NCBI GenBank assembly: GCA_016934395.1
Contig: JAFGSZ010000068.1
Location: 1-64,000, forward strand
Length of the DNA: 64,000 nt
From: Bacteroidales bacterium
GTDB lineage: Bacteria; Bacteroidota; Bacteroidia; Bacteroidales; UBA10428
Direction of reading: 5' to 3'
The position numbers and the translations under genes were made by a program. Of this stretch, positions 30,954 to 41,246 are shown one piece after another. Position 1 is the first letter of the stretch. Each line of letters opens with the position of its first letter. The notes below the pieces were generated by a model. That model saw nothing but the letters and a program-made list of their open reading frames with translations. It did no database searches and was not told the origin of the DNA.

Positions 30954-30968
30954 ACTGAAGATATACCC

Positions 30969-31388
30969 ATGCAGAAATTTAAGTTTACGATCCGAGGAAA
31001 CGATTATGATGTGGAAATTAAAAATTTCGAAGAAAATATTGCCATTATTGAGGTGAATGGAACATCGTATGAAGTAGAAATCCACAGGGAGATTAAAACA
31101 ACCAAAACACCAAAGCTGGTGCGTAATGTAATTTCGGGCAAAGAAGAAAAAATTGAAAAGAAAGATGGCGGCGCTTCCACCCCGGTTGTGGCCCCCTTAC
31201 CAGGTATTATTCTTTCGGTGAAAGTAAATATAGGTGATATTGTAAAAAAGGGGGACACGCTGCTCATAATGGAAGCCATGAAAATGGAGAATAATATTAT
31301 GGCTGAAAAAGAAGGGGTTGTAGAAAGCATTAAAGTAAAACCAGGAGATTCGGTATTACAGGGCGATGTTTTAATAGAAACGATTTAG
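30969..31388 (+). CDS. Biotin carboxyl carrier subunit
   Basis: 139 aa; MEAMKMENNIMAEKEG biotinylation motif. Confidence 0.93.
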   Translation: MQKFKFTIRGNDYDVEIKNFEENIAIIEVNGTSYEVEIHREIKTTKTPKLVRNVISGKEEKIEKKDGGASTPVVAPLPGIILSVKVNIGDIVKKGDTLLIMEAMKMENNIMAEKEGVVESIKVKPGDSVLQGDVLIETI

Positions 31389-31394
31389 CGTATT

Positions 31395-32741
31395 ATGAAA
31401 AAGTTTATAGTTGTTTTAGTAATTCTCTCAATTATTTCCCTGTTGCATAGCGCATTTATCGAACCCGAAAAAAAACAGGAGAAAACAGAAAAAGATTACA
31501 TTGAGAATATAAATACCTTACCTGCACACGAACATCTGAATAATAAAGCAGCATCGCTCATATTTCAGGGCCTTGAAAAGTTTTATGAATATACGGGATT
31601 TCGTAATGTTACACGCGGTCATGTAGTGATGATCTTGGTGGGATTGTTTTTTATTTTTCTGGCCATAAAATATAATTATGAACCATTGTTGCTAATACCT
31701 ATTGGCACCGGAATTATTATTGGCAATATTCCCTTTCTGCAAGGTGAAAATATTGATCTTCAGCTGGGGATTTACCAGTCGGGGAGCGTATTAAATTACC
31801 TGTATTTTGGGGTGTTAAAAGGAATTTATCCCCCGCTTATTTTTCTGGGTATCGGGGCCATGACAGATTTTTCGTCCCTGATCTCAAATCCCCGATTAAT
31901 GCTGTTGGGTGCAGCAGCTCAGATAGGAATTTTTCTTACTTTTTTAGGTGCGCTGGCATTGGGGTTTTACCCTTCGGAAGCCGGTGCAATTGGAATTATT
32001 GGTGGCGCTGACGGCCCCACTGCCATTTTTTTATCTTCAAAACTAGCCAACGGGATCAACATTTTACCCGATGGTACTACTGTAAAAAACCTTATCGGCC
32101 CGATTGCAATAGCTGCATATTCGTATATGGCGCTGGTTCCTGTAATTCAACCTCCAATAATGCGATTACTCACAACTAAAAAACAGCGGTTGATTAAAAT
32201 GAAACCTCCGCGGGCAGTTTCAAAACCGGAAAAAATAATGTTTCCGCTAATCGGTCTTATCCTCACTACATTTATTTCACCCAGTGCGCTTCCCTTGCTG
32301 GGCATGCTTTTTTTCGGTAACATTTTAAAAGAATCTACAGTAACCAACCGCCTGGCTGAAACCGCCCGTACATCGCTTATCGACATAGTTACTATTGTAC
32401 TGGGATTAACCGTGGGCGCTTCCACCCAGGCCGATGTGTTTCTGACCTCCGAATCCATATTGATTTTTCTTCTCGGGGCTATCTCCTTTATGCTTGCCAC
32501 GGCAGGCGGAGTAATTTTTGCACAGGTAATGAACCTGTTTCTTAAAACGGGAAGTAAGATTAATCCGCTTATTGGGGCAGCCGGTGTTTCTGCTGTTCCG
32601 GACAGCGCCAGGGTAGTGCAGAATATGGGATTAAAAGAAGACCCGTCAAATCATTTACTTATGCATGCCATGGCGCCCAATGTGGCCGGGGTAATTGGTT
32701 CGGCTGTAGCTGCCGGTATTTTGCTGAGTTTTTTGTTGTAA
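31395..32741 (+). CDS. Sodium ion-translocating decarboxylase beta subunit
   Basis: 448 aa; GGADGPTAIFLSSKLA, VSAVPDSARVVQNMG; OadB/MmdB-type. Confidence 0.95.
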   Translation: MKKFIVVLVILSIISLLHSAFIEPEKKQEKTEKDYIENINTLPAHEHLNNKAASLIFQGLEKFYEYTGFRNVTRGHVVMILVGLFFIFLAIKYNYEPLLLIPIGTGIIIGNIPFLQGENIDLQLGIYQSGSVLNYLYFGVLKGIYPPLIFLGIGAMTDFSSLISNPRLMLLGAAAQIGIFLTFLGALALGFYPSEAGAIGIIGGADGPTAIFLSSKLANGINILPDGTTVKNLIGPIAIAAYSYMALVPVIQPPIMRLLTTKKQRLIKMKPPRAVSKPEKIMFPLIGLILTTFISPSALPLLGMLFFGNILKESTVTNRLAETARTSLIDIVTIVLGLTVGASTQADVFLTSESILIFLLGAISFMLATAGGVIFAQVMNLFLKTGSKINPLIGAAGVSAVPDSARVVQNMGLKEDPSNHLLMHAMAPNVAGVIGSAVAAGILLSFLL

Positions 32742-32749
32742 TTAAAAAA

Positions 32750-32770
32750 AGCTGCCTTCATCAGGCAGCT
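32750..32770. terminator. Bidirectional intrinsic terminator
   Basis: agctgccttcatcaggcagct, with A-tract upstream and T-rich downstream, between convergent genes. Confidence 0.75.
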
Positions 32771-32796
32771 AATATTATTTTTACTATAGACAGGAT

Positions 32797-33489
32797 TTAT
32801 TCATCATCTTCATCCGGCGTGTAAAAATCATCGTATTCCGGAATATGATTGTCTGCCTCATAATAAAATATTTTAATACGAGCCGTATCTCTTAAAAAAT
32901 CAATCCGGCCAATCTCAATTCTTCTGATAGTAATGCCGGTCCTTTCTTCCAGATCTTTTAATAACTCCTCACGCTTATCGGGACGTATCAGATTAATTTT
33001 TTCATATAAGATGGTTTTACTCGATTCATGCTTTAACAGAAAAACCTTTTCTAACAGAAAAGTAATAAGTACAATTACGAGATTGGTAAAAACCAGTTCA
33101 GCATAACTTACCTTTTTATTTGCCAGGGCATTAATTACCGAGATACCGATAATAATGAACAGATAGGTCATTTCCTTAATCGGGATCGGATTAGTACGAT
33201 AACGAATGATCCCGAAAACGGCAAATAGTCCAAGGGCAAAGCCTAACTGCAGTTTTACATTATCCAGTAAAAAACATAATAAAAATACACTTGAACCAAT
33301 AAGGATATTCGTGAATAAATAATCCTTACGTTGTGTAACAGGATAATATAAGTACCTGACCAGAATAACCGTAACTAAGAGGTTAAAACTAAAACGGGTA
33401 ACCAGTTCTAAAAAATCTACCGAATCGATAAGATTTATTCCAAATATTTCGGGCGATTTAGCCGCGAGAGTAATTAAATTAAGCGTCAT
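32797..33489 (-). CDS. DUF4956 family membrane protein
   Basis: 230 aa; TM segments, GFALGLFAVFGIIRYRTNPIPIKEMTYLFIIIGISVINAL. Confidence 0.85.
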   Translation of the reverse strand: MTLNLITLAAKSPEIFGINLIDSVDFLELVTRFSFNLLVTVILVRYLYYPVTQRKDYLFTNILIGSSVFLLCFLLDNVKLQLGFALGLFAVFGIIRYRTNPIPIKEMTYLFIIIGISVINALANKKVSYAELVFTNLVIVLITFLLEKVFLLKHESSKTILYEKINLIRPDKREELLKDLEERTGITIRRIEIGRIDFLRDTARIKIFYYEADNHIPEYDDFYTPDEDDE

Positions 33490-34243
33490 TGATAATTTTA
33501 TTAATAGTTAATAACCTTGGCTTAAAGTTATTATATTTTAATTTGTTATCCAGAAGAATTCTTCCAATACAATATTTGCTCATGTTATTCGGAGCTATGC
33601 CATAGTCGTGTATAAATAATTTTTCAAGAACAGAATTTGCAAACGCTCCGTCGCGCTTAATTTCGGCGATGGCTAAATTAGATAAAGCAGCCTTATATCC
33701 GTTAAATTCGAAATTCAGATTATAATCCAGGGTAATGCGTTCTGTTAGAGCTTTGTTGACTAATGTAATTCGGTTAAATAAAGTCAGAATTTTTGGTTCA
33801 AGCTGGTCCGCAACCAGAGGAGTATTATCCTCAATAAATTTCTTTGAATCTATGCTTAAATTTAATTCTATCCCGTTTGTTTCGATACGATCTTTAATGG
33901 TGCGACCGTTTTTTGTTTTATATTTTATTTCAAGAAAACTGACCTGAGTGGAATCATATTCCCGGAACCGGACTTTATAACGGTTCATTTTTCCATTATG
34001 ATGGTCAAGATAAAGCTTATCCCGGAAAGTATCGAAATATAAAGATTTATAACTGAAATTTCGATATCCGTTTACTACCAGTATGTAATAATCCGAAATA
34101 ATCTTTTCCAGGATATCGGGCAGGAGTTTACTGCTGAATACAAATTTTGTATCTACCCTGTCCATCATCTTTACGCTATCCATTTTTTCCAGCGTAATGG
34201 GTTCAAATAAATCGGATATTTTATTAAAAGAATTCAATAGCAA
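33479..34243 (-). CDS. Polyphosphate polymerase (VTC) domain protein
   Basis: 254 aa; DRVDTKFVF, YFDT, RYKVRFREYDST, FLEIKYK; next to DUF4956. Confidence 0.88.
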   Translation of the reverse strand: MLLNSFNKISDLFEPITLEKMDSVKMMDRVDTKFVFSSKLLPDILEKIISDYYILVVNGYRNFSYKSLYFDTFRDKLYLDHHNGKMNRYKVRFREYDSTQVSFLEIKYKTKNGRTIKDRIETNGIELNLSIDSKKFIEDNTPLVADQLEPKILTLFNRITLVNKALTERITLDYNLNFEFNGYKAALSNLAIAEIKRDGAFANSVLEKLFIHDYGIAPNNMSKYCIGRILLDNKLKYNNFKPRLLTINKIINDA

Positions 34244-34248
34244 TAATT

Positions 34249-34653
34249 TTATGGAATGAATTCGTATTCGTATGTTTTTTTAGAAATCAGCGTATTTTTT
34301 GAATTATACACTTTTTTTGATGTTCGCAATTTTTCATCATAAGTATATACCACAGTTTCAACTATGTTTCCGTCTTTATCCAGATACACTTCTTTTATTT
34401 TGTCGTTATTGACATTGTAGGTATACTTTATATGTTTCTGGAACTTACCATCCTTATCATAATCCATTATTTCGATGGTATTACCAAGGGTATCGAATTT
34501 TTCATAAAGTTGTAGCACCTTTTTATTATCTGATAAATGGTTCCATGTTTTTTTTGAATAAACATCAAATTTCCTGATTTCTTTGGCAGATTGTGAAAAC
34601 GCAGAGCCTGATAACAGGAAACAAAAAATTAACAGAATAAATTTTATTTTCAT
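34249..34653 (-). CDS. Secreted protein with YD-like strand repeats, hypothetical
   Basis: 134 aa; signal peptide; repeated Y-x-x-D-x-x-G-N/K pattern. Confidence 0.7.
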   Translation of the reverse strand: MKIKFILLIFCFLLSGSAFSQSAKEIRKFDVYSKKTWNHLSDNKKVLQLYEKFDTLGNTIEIMDYDKDGKFQKHIKYTYNVNNDKIKEVYLDKDGNIVETVVYTYDEKLRTSKKVYNSKNTLISKKTYEYEFIP

Positions 34654-35390
34654 TACTTTATAATTACAATATCGTCTATAATAATATTTTCATAATTATT
34701 GTTAATGGTTACGGTTTTTTTAACCGGTATCAGTTGACGGACAGACGGATGATCCAGATTTTCTGACAACGCATAAATTGTATATGTTCCTTTTACAAGG
34801 TTATTAAACTGAAACGTGCCATCATAGCTTGTTCTTACATCATCGAAAAATACCGGATCGTTTCCGTAGATAATATATACTCTTTCATCGGGTCCGTAAT
34901 AGGTATCTAAAAGTGTGGTAAGTTCAAGATCATAATCCAGTACAAACACTTTACCTGTTATACTTGCAAAACCTTCATCATAATCACCGGTTTCAATAAC
35001 AATAAGGTCTTCAAGTTCAATTTCCTGATGATTTTTTGTGATATTCACGGTTTGTTTTACCGGTACTTTTATAATACTTTCACTATTGGTATCAATTGAA
35101 TATACAAAGATTGTATAAGTTCCTTGCTGTAAATATTCAAATTGAAAACTCCCATCATAGTTGGTTTTAAAGCGGTCATCGTAAATTTCCCCTTCACCGT
35201 AAACAATATAAACATCTTCTTCCGGCTTATAATATTCATTAATTACCGAAGTAAATGTGTTATTAAATGTTTTTGAATATACTTTTCCCTTTATTGTGGA
35301 GCTTCCCCCTTCACCTTCTTCCACAGAACAATTTACAAATAATGTTGCAAGAAAGAATATCCATAAAATAACCCTAAAGAGACCTGTCAT
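34653..35390 (-). CDS. Lipoprotein with two tandem carboxypeptidase-regulatory-like domains
   Basis: 245 aa; lipobox LFVNC; GKVYSKTFNNTF...YYKPEEDVYIVYG...YDGSFQFEYLQQGTYTIF repeated as GKVFVLDYDLEL...YYGPDERVYIIYG...YDGTFQFNNLVKGTYTIY. Confidence 0.8.
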   Translation of the reverse strand: MTGLFRVILWIFFLATLFVNCSVEEGEGGSSTIKGKVYSKTFNNTFTSVINEYYKPEEDVYIVYGEGEIYDDRFKTNYDGSFQFEYLQQGTYTIFVYSIDTNSESIIKVPVKQTVNITKNHQEIELEDLIVIETGDYDEGFASITGKVFVLDYDLELTTLLDTYYGPDERVYIIYGNDPVFFDDVRTSYDGTFQFNNLVKGTYTIYALSENLDHPSVRQLIPVKKTVTINNNYENIIIDDIVIIK

Positions 35391-35512
35391 AAAACTGAAA
35401 TTTAATTTGTGTTACTAAAAACGATAAAAATAAGCTTTTAATATTTATAATATAGCGGGTTTTAAGCGAAATGACATGTTGAGTCATTTTACTGTGAATA
35501 CGAATAAATTGT

Positions 35513-35520
35513 TACATTTG
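35513..35520 (+). promoter_or_regulatory. Candidate -7 box (TACATTTG) for rubredoxin
   Basis: TAnnTTTG match 27 bp upstream of the ATG at 35548. Confidence 0.55.
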
Positions 35521-35547
35521 CATTTTTGTATTTATAAACTTTCAATT

Positions 35548-35709
35548 ATGATTAAATACCAGTGTACAATATGTGGTTACATTTACGATCCGGCAGAAGG
35601 GGATCCGGATGGGGGTATTGATCCGGGAACCCCTTTTGAAGACATCCCTGATGACTGGATATGCCCGGTTTGCGGCGTATCAAAAGAAGATTTTGAACCG
35701 GTAGAATAA
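35548..35709 (+). CDS. Rubredoxin
   Basis: [53 protein letters not shown]; two CxxCG knuckles. Start moved from the ORF-track 35476 because the promoter lies between the two starts. Confidence 0.96.
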   Translation: MIKYQCTICGYIYDPAEGDPDGGIDPGTPFEDIPDDWICPVCGVSKEDFEPVE

Positions 35710-35721
35710 CAGAACATTCTT

Positions 35722-35748
35722 ACCTGAAATATATCCCTTACATCAGGT
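35722..35748 (+). terminator. Hairpin plus T-tract after rubredoxin
   Basis: acctga...tcaggttttttaattttt. Confidence 0.55.
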
Positions 35749-35751
35749 TTT

Positions 35752-37215
35752 TTAATTTTTTGGAATGTTTTGCAAAACATCCAGCAATAATTTCCAGAAT
35801 TTTTCTGTTGATTTAATATGTATTCTTTCGTCTGGTGAATGCGCTCCCTTAATGGTGGGGCCAAAAGAGATCATATCCAGATCGGGGTACTTTTCAAGAA
35901 ATAAGCCACATTCCAAACCTGCATGGATTGCTCTCACAGCCGGTTTTTCTTTAAATAAGCCTGTATAACTTTTTTCTGTTATCCTGAGGATTTCTGAGTC
36001 GGTATCGGGAGTCCAGCCAGGATAACCATCGGTGTGTTTTATTGCTGCTCCGGCAAGATTAAATACGCTTCTTACCTGATTGGCAATATTTATTTTGGAT
36101 GAATCTGCAGAGCTTCGCTGACTTGTTGTAATTTCTATTGTTGAAGGATCTATAAATTTAATGGAAGCCAGGTTGGTCGAAGTTTCAACCAGACCGGGTA
36201 TATCTTTGCTCATGGCAACAATTCCATGCGGACAGGCATACAAACCGTTCAGCAGTTTTTTAATAGATTTATTTGTCAGAACACTTTGTACGGGTTCTGC
36301 CACCGGCTCAATTAAAATTTTTAATCCGGGTTCATTTTGTTTATGTTCTGCTTCGATTATTGCTACTTGTTTGTGGAAAAGGTCGAGAAAAGCCTTGGCT
36401 GATTTTTCAACAACCACAACTACAGCCTTTGCTTCTCGCGGTATGGCGTTTCTAAGGTTACCCCCGGACATGGTATTTAAAAAATATTTTTCTTCCTGCC
36501 TTACAGACCAAAGTATCCGGTTTAATATTTTAATCGAATTACCGCGGAATCTATGAATATCATCTCCTGAATGACCACCTGACAAACCGGAAATGTTAAT
36601 TTCATACACCAGACCATTTGCAGGCGCTTTTTTTCTTTTACAAGGCAGGGTAATAAGCGTATCTATTCCCCCGGCTGATCCGATGAACAATTCGCCTTCA
36701 TCTTCAGAATCAAGATTGATTAAAATTTTACTTTTAAAAAAGCCTGGCTGTAAGTTAAATGCACCGGTTAAGCCGGTTTCTTCATCTACAGTAAATAAAC
36801 ATTCAATTGGACCGTGTTTAATGGTATTATCTGATAATAAAGCCAGCTGTGCGGCTATTCCAATCCCATTATCCGCACCCAGTGTTGTACCTTTGGCTTT
36901 AATCCATTCCCCTTCAATAAAAGGCTGAATAGGGTCAACTTCGAAATTAAAATCCAGATCACTGTTTTTTTCACACACCATATCAATGTGACTTTGCAAT
37001 AAAACAGGCCTGAGATTCTCATATTCCGGACTTGCCGGTTTGCTTATCAGAACATTCCCGATTTCATCTCTCTTCGTTTCAAGATTTAATTCTTTTCCAA
37101 ATTTCAACAGATAATTTCTGATTTTCTCTTCTTTTTTAGAAGGTCTCGGAATTTTACAGATTTCTTCAAAATATTTCCAGATAATTGTTGGTTCTAATTT
37201 CTGAAGTTGATTCAT
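35752..37215 (-). CDS. pepD: Aminoacyl-histidine dipeptidase (PepD, M20 family)
   Basis: 487 aa; LLQSHIDMVCEKN, GTTLGADNGIG, TVDEETGLTGA, SGGHSGDDI. Confidence 0.94.
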   Translation of the reverse strand: MNQLQKLEPTIIWKYFEEICKIPRPSKKEEKIRNYLLKFGKELNLETKRDEIGNVLISKPASPEYENLRPVLLQSHIDMVCEKNSDLDFNFEVDPIQPFIEGEWIKAKGTTLGADNGIGIAAQLALLSDNTIKHGPIECLFTVDEETGLTGAFNLQPGFFKSKILINLDSEDEGELFIGSAGGIDTLITLPCKRKKAPANGLVYEINISGLSGGHSGDDIHRFRGNSIKILNRILWSVRQEEKYFLNTMSGGNLRNAIPREAKAVVVVVEKSAKAFLDLFHKQVAIIEAEHKQNEPGLKILIEPVAEPVQSVLTNKSIKKLLNGLYACPHGIVAMSKDIPGLVETSTNLASIKFIDPSTIEITTSQRSSADSSKINIANQVRSVFNLAGAAIKHTDGYPGWTPDTDSEILRITEKSYTGLFKEKPAVRAIHAGLECGLFLEKYPDLDMISFGPTIKGAHSPDERIHIKSTEKFWKLLLDVLQNIPKN

Positions 37216-37499
37216 GTTTGAATAGTTAATTATATTTTTAAACCACTAAATTATGTATATTCAGTTTCAAAATAAAAATAATTCTGAATAAGATAAATTA
37301 AATCTTTTTATTTTAAGAGTAAAAGAGTTTTAAATAAAATACATAGCAGTTGTATTTCTATTTTAACTTTTAAAGTAATATATTTTTAAGGTGTTTTCAA
37401 TATAGGAATGTTGAAAGCTAATTTTTATTATGAAATATTATTTGCTACTTTCGCTTGCCTGAGCATAAAAGGAAAGCTTATGTATCCGTTCACACTATG

Positions 37500-39275
37500 C
37501 TGACATTCGACATTATACTTGTTTTTTTTGTCCTTATATTCATTCTTATTTCACTATATAGGGAAATTCTTGGCCCGGCCTTTACTTTTCTTATAGCCAT
37601 AATTATTCTTGGAATCTTCGGAATACTTACTCCAACAGAGATCATTCAGGGATTTGCCAATGAACAGGTTGCTGTGGTTATTATGCTGCTATTATTAGGA
37701 GATATTATCAGAAGAACTTCGGTTATAGAGAACGTATTCGACCGGTTGTTCCGCTATGCTAAAAGTTATAAGGGGTTTTTAACCCGAATGATGGTGATAG
37801 TATCTACTTTTTCTGCTTTTCTTAATAATACTCCGCTGGTTGCCATTATGATGCCCTATGTACATTCATGGTGTAAACGAAATGATTATTCACCGTCCAA
37901 ATTTTTAATTCCGCTTTCGTATGCTGCCATTCTGGGTGGTTCGGTAACATTAATAGGAACCTCAACAAACCTGATTGTTAATGGATTGTGGGTAGAACAG
38001 AATCTTTACCCTGGGGTTAAATCACTGCAGATTTTTGATTTTGCTGCTGTCGGTATTCCTATGGTTTTGTTCGGCACATTATATATTTTGTTTTTCGGAC
38101 ATAAAAAACTTCCGGATAAAGCCGATGCTCTGGATATGTTTAAAAACCAGTCGCGCGAATATTTTATTGAAGCAAAAGTTAAAAAAAATTCACGACTGAT
38201 CGGTAAAACTGTTGATGAAGCAGGATTAAGCAATGTAAAGGGATTAATCCTGGTGGAAATATTGCGAAGATCGTTTCGGATTTCACCCATGGCCCCCGAA
38301 ATAGTACTTGATCATGGCGATGTGCTTGTTTTTGCCGGTGAAACAGAGAATATTGCAGATTTGATAAACTCAGATTCCGGACTTTTAATCCCCGAGATGG
38401 GCATGCTTTCAAAAATTAAAAATGCCCAGGTAATCGAAGTAGTCGTATCGCAGAATTCACCATTAATTAACAAAACACTAAAAGAATTTAATTTCAGAAG
38501 CAGATACGATGCTGCGGTTCTGGCAATTCACAGGAATGGTGAAAAGATTGAAGAAAAGATCGGAAATGTAAATCTGCGGGCCGGCGATGTGTTGTTGCTT
38601 TATTCAGGTGAAGATTTTGCGAACAGGACGATGAACACCCAGGATTTTTATTTTATCTCAAAAATCAGGGATTTCAGAAAGCTGGAATGGTATAAAATTC
38701 TGCTGCTATTTGGCGGAACTGCTATGGCGATTTTGCTGTCTGCCTTTCACATTATTTCACTTTTTATGGGATTGCTGATTGTTATCGTTGCATCCCTGGC
38801 CCTTGATATTACCAAACCAAAAGAATTGCCAAAAAGTATTGATTATAACCTGGCGCTGATTATTGTAATGTCACTTGCATTGGGTACCGCCATGATCAAA
38901 TCGGGAGCTGCTCTGCTTATTGCAAACATCCTGATCACCATATTTATGCCCATGGGAAAAGTAGGTCTGTTGTTTGGCACTTATCTGATCACTACGTTTC
39001 TGGCTGCCTATATTACCAATAAAGCAGCTGTAGGTATTATTTTCCCTATTGCTATTTCTATTGCTCATAACCTTGATATTAACGCCATACCATTTGTATT
39101 GACAGTTTCTTATGCTGCCGCAGCCAATTTTATGACGCCTATCGGATATCAGACCAACCTGATGGTTTATGGGCCAGGCGGATATTCATTTAAAGATTTT
39201 TTTAAAATTGGATTTCCACTTACAATTATTTATATGATTACAACGGTAGCCATTTTATCACTCATATACTTTTAA
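37500..39275 (+). CDS. SLC13-family permease with RCK_C/TrkA-C domains
   Basis: ORF track 37455-39275; start at 37500 (MLTFDIILVFF) preferred. LNNTPLVAIMMPYV, GGSVTLIGTSTNLIVNG. Confidence 0.9.
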   Translation: MTFDIILVFFVLIFILISLYREILGPAFTFLIAIIILGIFGILTPTEIIQGFANEQVAVVIMLLLLGDIIRRTSVIENVFDRLFRYAKSYKGFLTRMMVIVSTFSAFLNNTPLVAIMMPYVHSWCKRNDYSPSKFLIPLSYAAILGGSVTLIGTSTNLIVNGLWVEQNLYPGVKSLQIFDFAAVGIPMVLFGTLYILFFGHKKLPDKADALDMFKNQSREYFIEAKVKKNSRLIGKTVDEAGLSNVKGLILVEILRRSFRISPMAPEIVLDHGDVLVFAGETENIADLINSDSGLLIPEMGMLSKIKNAQVIEVVVSQNSPLINKTLKEFNFRSRYDAAVLAIHRNGEKIEEKIGNVNLRAGDVLLLYSGEDFANRTMNTQDFYFISKIRDFRKLEWYKILLLFGGTAMAILLSAFHIISLFMGLLIVIVASLALDITKPKELPKSIDYNLALIIVMSLALGTAMIKSGAALLIANILITIFMPMGKVGLLFGTYLITTFLAAYITNKAAVGIIFPIAISIAHNLDINAIPFVLTVSYAAAANFMTPIGYQTNLMVYGPGGYSFKDFFKIGFPLTIIYMITTVAILSLIYF

Positions 39276-39278
39276 ATT

Positions 39279-40097
39279 TTGGATATTAATTTACATGAAC
39301 TCCTTTTTAATTCAATTTATGCTGCGCTTAGCGCAGGAGAGAAAATCATTGAAGTATATAACAGCAGTGATTTTGAGATACAGATGAAATCCGACAGGTC
39401 ACCGCTTACTCTTGCTGATATTCGTGCCCATCAGATTATAAAGGAAATTTTAAAAAAAACTAGACTCCCCTTATTGAGTGAAGAAGGGGCAGATATTCCA
39501 TATGATGAACGAAAGCTCTGGGAAACATTTTGGATTGTTGATCCTGTGGACGGGACCAAGGAATTTATAAAACGAAACGATGAATTTACGGTAAATATTG
39601 CCTTATTAATGAACCGTAAACCAAAGCTGGGTGTAATTTATGCCCCGGTACTTAAAGAATTGTATTTTACAGATCCGGTATCCGGCGCCTATAAAATTGG
39701 AAATATTGACTTGAAAGGTTTAGAAGATTTAAAAGATATTCAGGCTATAATAAATAATGCTGTTACATTACCTGTAGATAAACCTAAAGATAATTACTGT
39801 GTAGCGGTCAGCAGATCTCATCTTTCTTTTTTTACAAAACGGTTTATAAAAAAATTAAAAAGAGAACATCCCCGGTTAGAAATTATCTCAGCAGGAAGCA
39901 GTCTTAAGTTGTGCATGATTGCTGAAGGTGTGGCAGATATTTATCCGAGGTTCGGCCCTACCATGGAATGGGATATAGCTGCCGGACATGCACTGATTCT
40001 TGCAACCGGCGGTTCAATAAAGGAGATGAAAACCAATATCGAAATGGAATACAACAAACCAGAGTTGTTAAATCCCTGGTTTGTTGCAATTAAATAA
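39279..40097 (+). CDS. cysQ: 3'(2'),5'-bisphosphate nucleotidase CysQ-like
   Basis: 272 aa; SPLTLADIRAH, LLSEEGADIPY, WIVDPVDGTKEFIKRNDEFTVNIAL; TTG start. Confidence 0.92.
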   Translation: MDINLHELLFNSIYAALSAGEKIIEVYNSSDFEIQMKSDRSPLTLADIRAHQIIKEILKKTRLPLLSEEGADIPYDERKLWETFWIVDPVDGTKEFIKRNDEFTVNIALLMNRKPKLGVIYAPVLKELYFTDPVSGAYKIGNIDLKGLEDLKDIQAIINNAVTLPVDKPKDNYCVAVSRSHLSFFTKRFIKKLKREHPRLEIISAGSSLKLCMIAEGVADIYPRFGPTMEWDIAAGHALILATGGSIKEMKTNIEMEYNKPELLNPWFVAIK

Positions 40098-40139
40098 TGA
40101 TTTCTTACTAAGACAGTTTTTACGAATTATAGAAAACAT

Positions 40140-41225
40140 CTAATCTATAAGTTTTACACTGCCATATTTTGTGGTTATACTTACTTTTGATGTAGTTTTT
40201 TCATTATCACCCACAATGCCGTATACCTTCATTTCCGTATTTTCCTGAATGCGGTTAACCTTCCCGCTATCGGGAATATAAATTTTCGCATAATTGGCTT
40301 CGCCATTAATCTTATAGGATGCATTTTTATCGACTCCGATTTTATAATTCCCATACCGGTTTTCAATTTTTATTTCTTCAAATTCAGGCGGCATGTAACC
40401 TATTTTTACATCACTATATGCTGTTTCCATAATCAGTTTATCGGTAACTTCATCAAACTTAAAATTTGAATAAGCAGAGGTCGTTACAAAATTATTAAGT
40501 TTTCCGATCTGGTAAGTATCGTATTTAGATTCAGAAACAATAGAACTGCCAACATCTCCAAATACCTTTGAATATTTGCTTAGTACTACCAGCGCTTTGC
40601 TTTTTGTAATTTCAATCTTTGAATATTTCAAATTCAGTTTCAGCCATTTTCCTTCATCCACTGTTGCATTGGAATAGGCCAGGGTGATGGTTGATAACGG
40701 TTTTTCGCTCTTACTGTTGATTATATGCGCTTTCAGGTTACCATATTTTATCTCAATATTTGTTGTGGAAACTAATTCATTAATAAAAGCATTTCCATAT
40801 TTCACATAAAGATCTAACGGAACCGTTTTTGGCATGTTCACAGAATAATTAATTTCAATATTCTTATCATTCATACTATTGCCCCAATTAAATTTTTTAC
40901 TGAAGTTTTCATCAATTTCAGTAACTGCCTTGATAAGATTATCCTGTTCACTAAAATTTACAGAAATATATTCCAGGATTTTATCTGCCTTTTCTTTATT
41001 AGACGATTTTACAATAATTTTCACTTCAATGGAAATAGAGTTCTGATCCCAGTCTTTTATATCCACATTGCCAAACTGGTTTTGTATTTCAAGCCGGGTA
41101 TTGGCATTCACTGAATATTTTTCCGAATAGTGTTTAGTATAATCGGTTGATTGGGCTTTTATTACAAGCCATCCTGAACATAAAAGGATAAGCAAGCTTG
41201 TGCTGAAAATAATTTTTTGTTTCAT
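40140..41225 (-). CDS. DUF4097-like beta-helix protein, secreted
   Basis: 361 aa; signal peptide; repeated short strands (NVDIKDWDQN..., KYGNLKAHI, KYSKVFGDVG). Confidence 0.75.
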   Translation of the reverse strand: MKQKIIFSTSLLILLCSGWLVIKAQSTDYTKHYSEKYSVNANTRLEIQNQFGNVDIKDWDQNSISIEVKIIVKSSNKEKADKILEYISVNFSEQDNLIKAVTEIDENFSKKFNWGNSMNDKNIEINYSVNMPKTVPLDLYVKYGNAFINELVSTTNIEIKYGNLKAHIINSKSEKPLSTITLAYSNATVDEGKWLKLNLKYSKIEITKSKALVVLSKYSKVFGDVGSSIVSESKYDTYQIGKLNNFVTTSAYSNFKFDEVTDKLIMETAYSDVKIGYMPPEFEEIKIENRYGNYKIGVDKNASYKINGEANYAKIYIPDSGKVNRIQENTEMKVYGIVGDNEKTTSKVSITTKYGSVKLID

Positions 41226-41246
41226 GGTACAGAAATTATAGTATTA

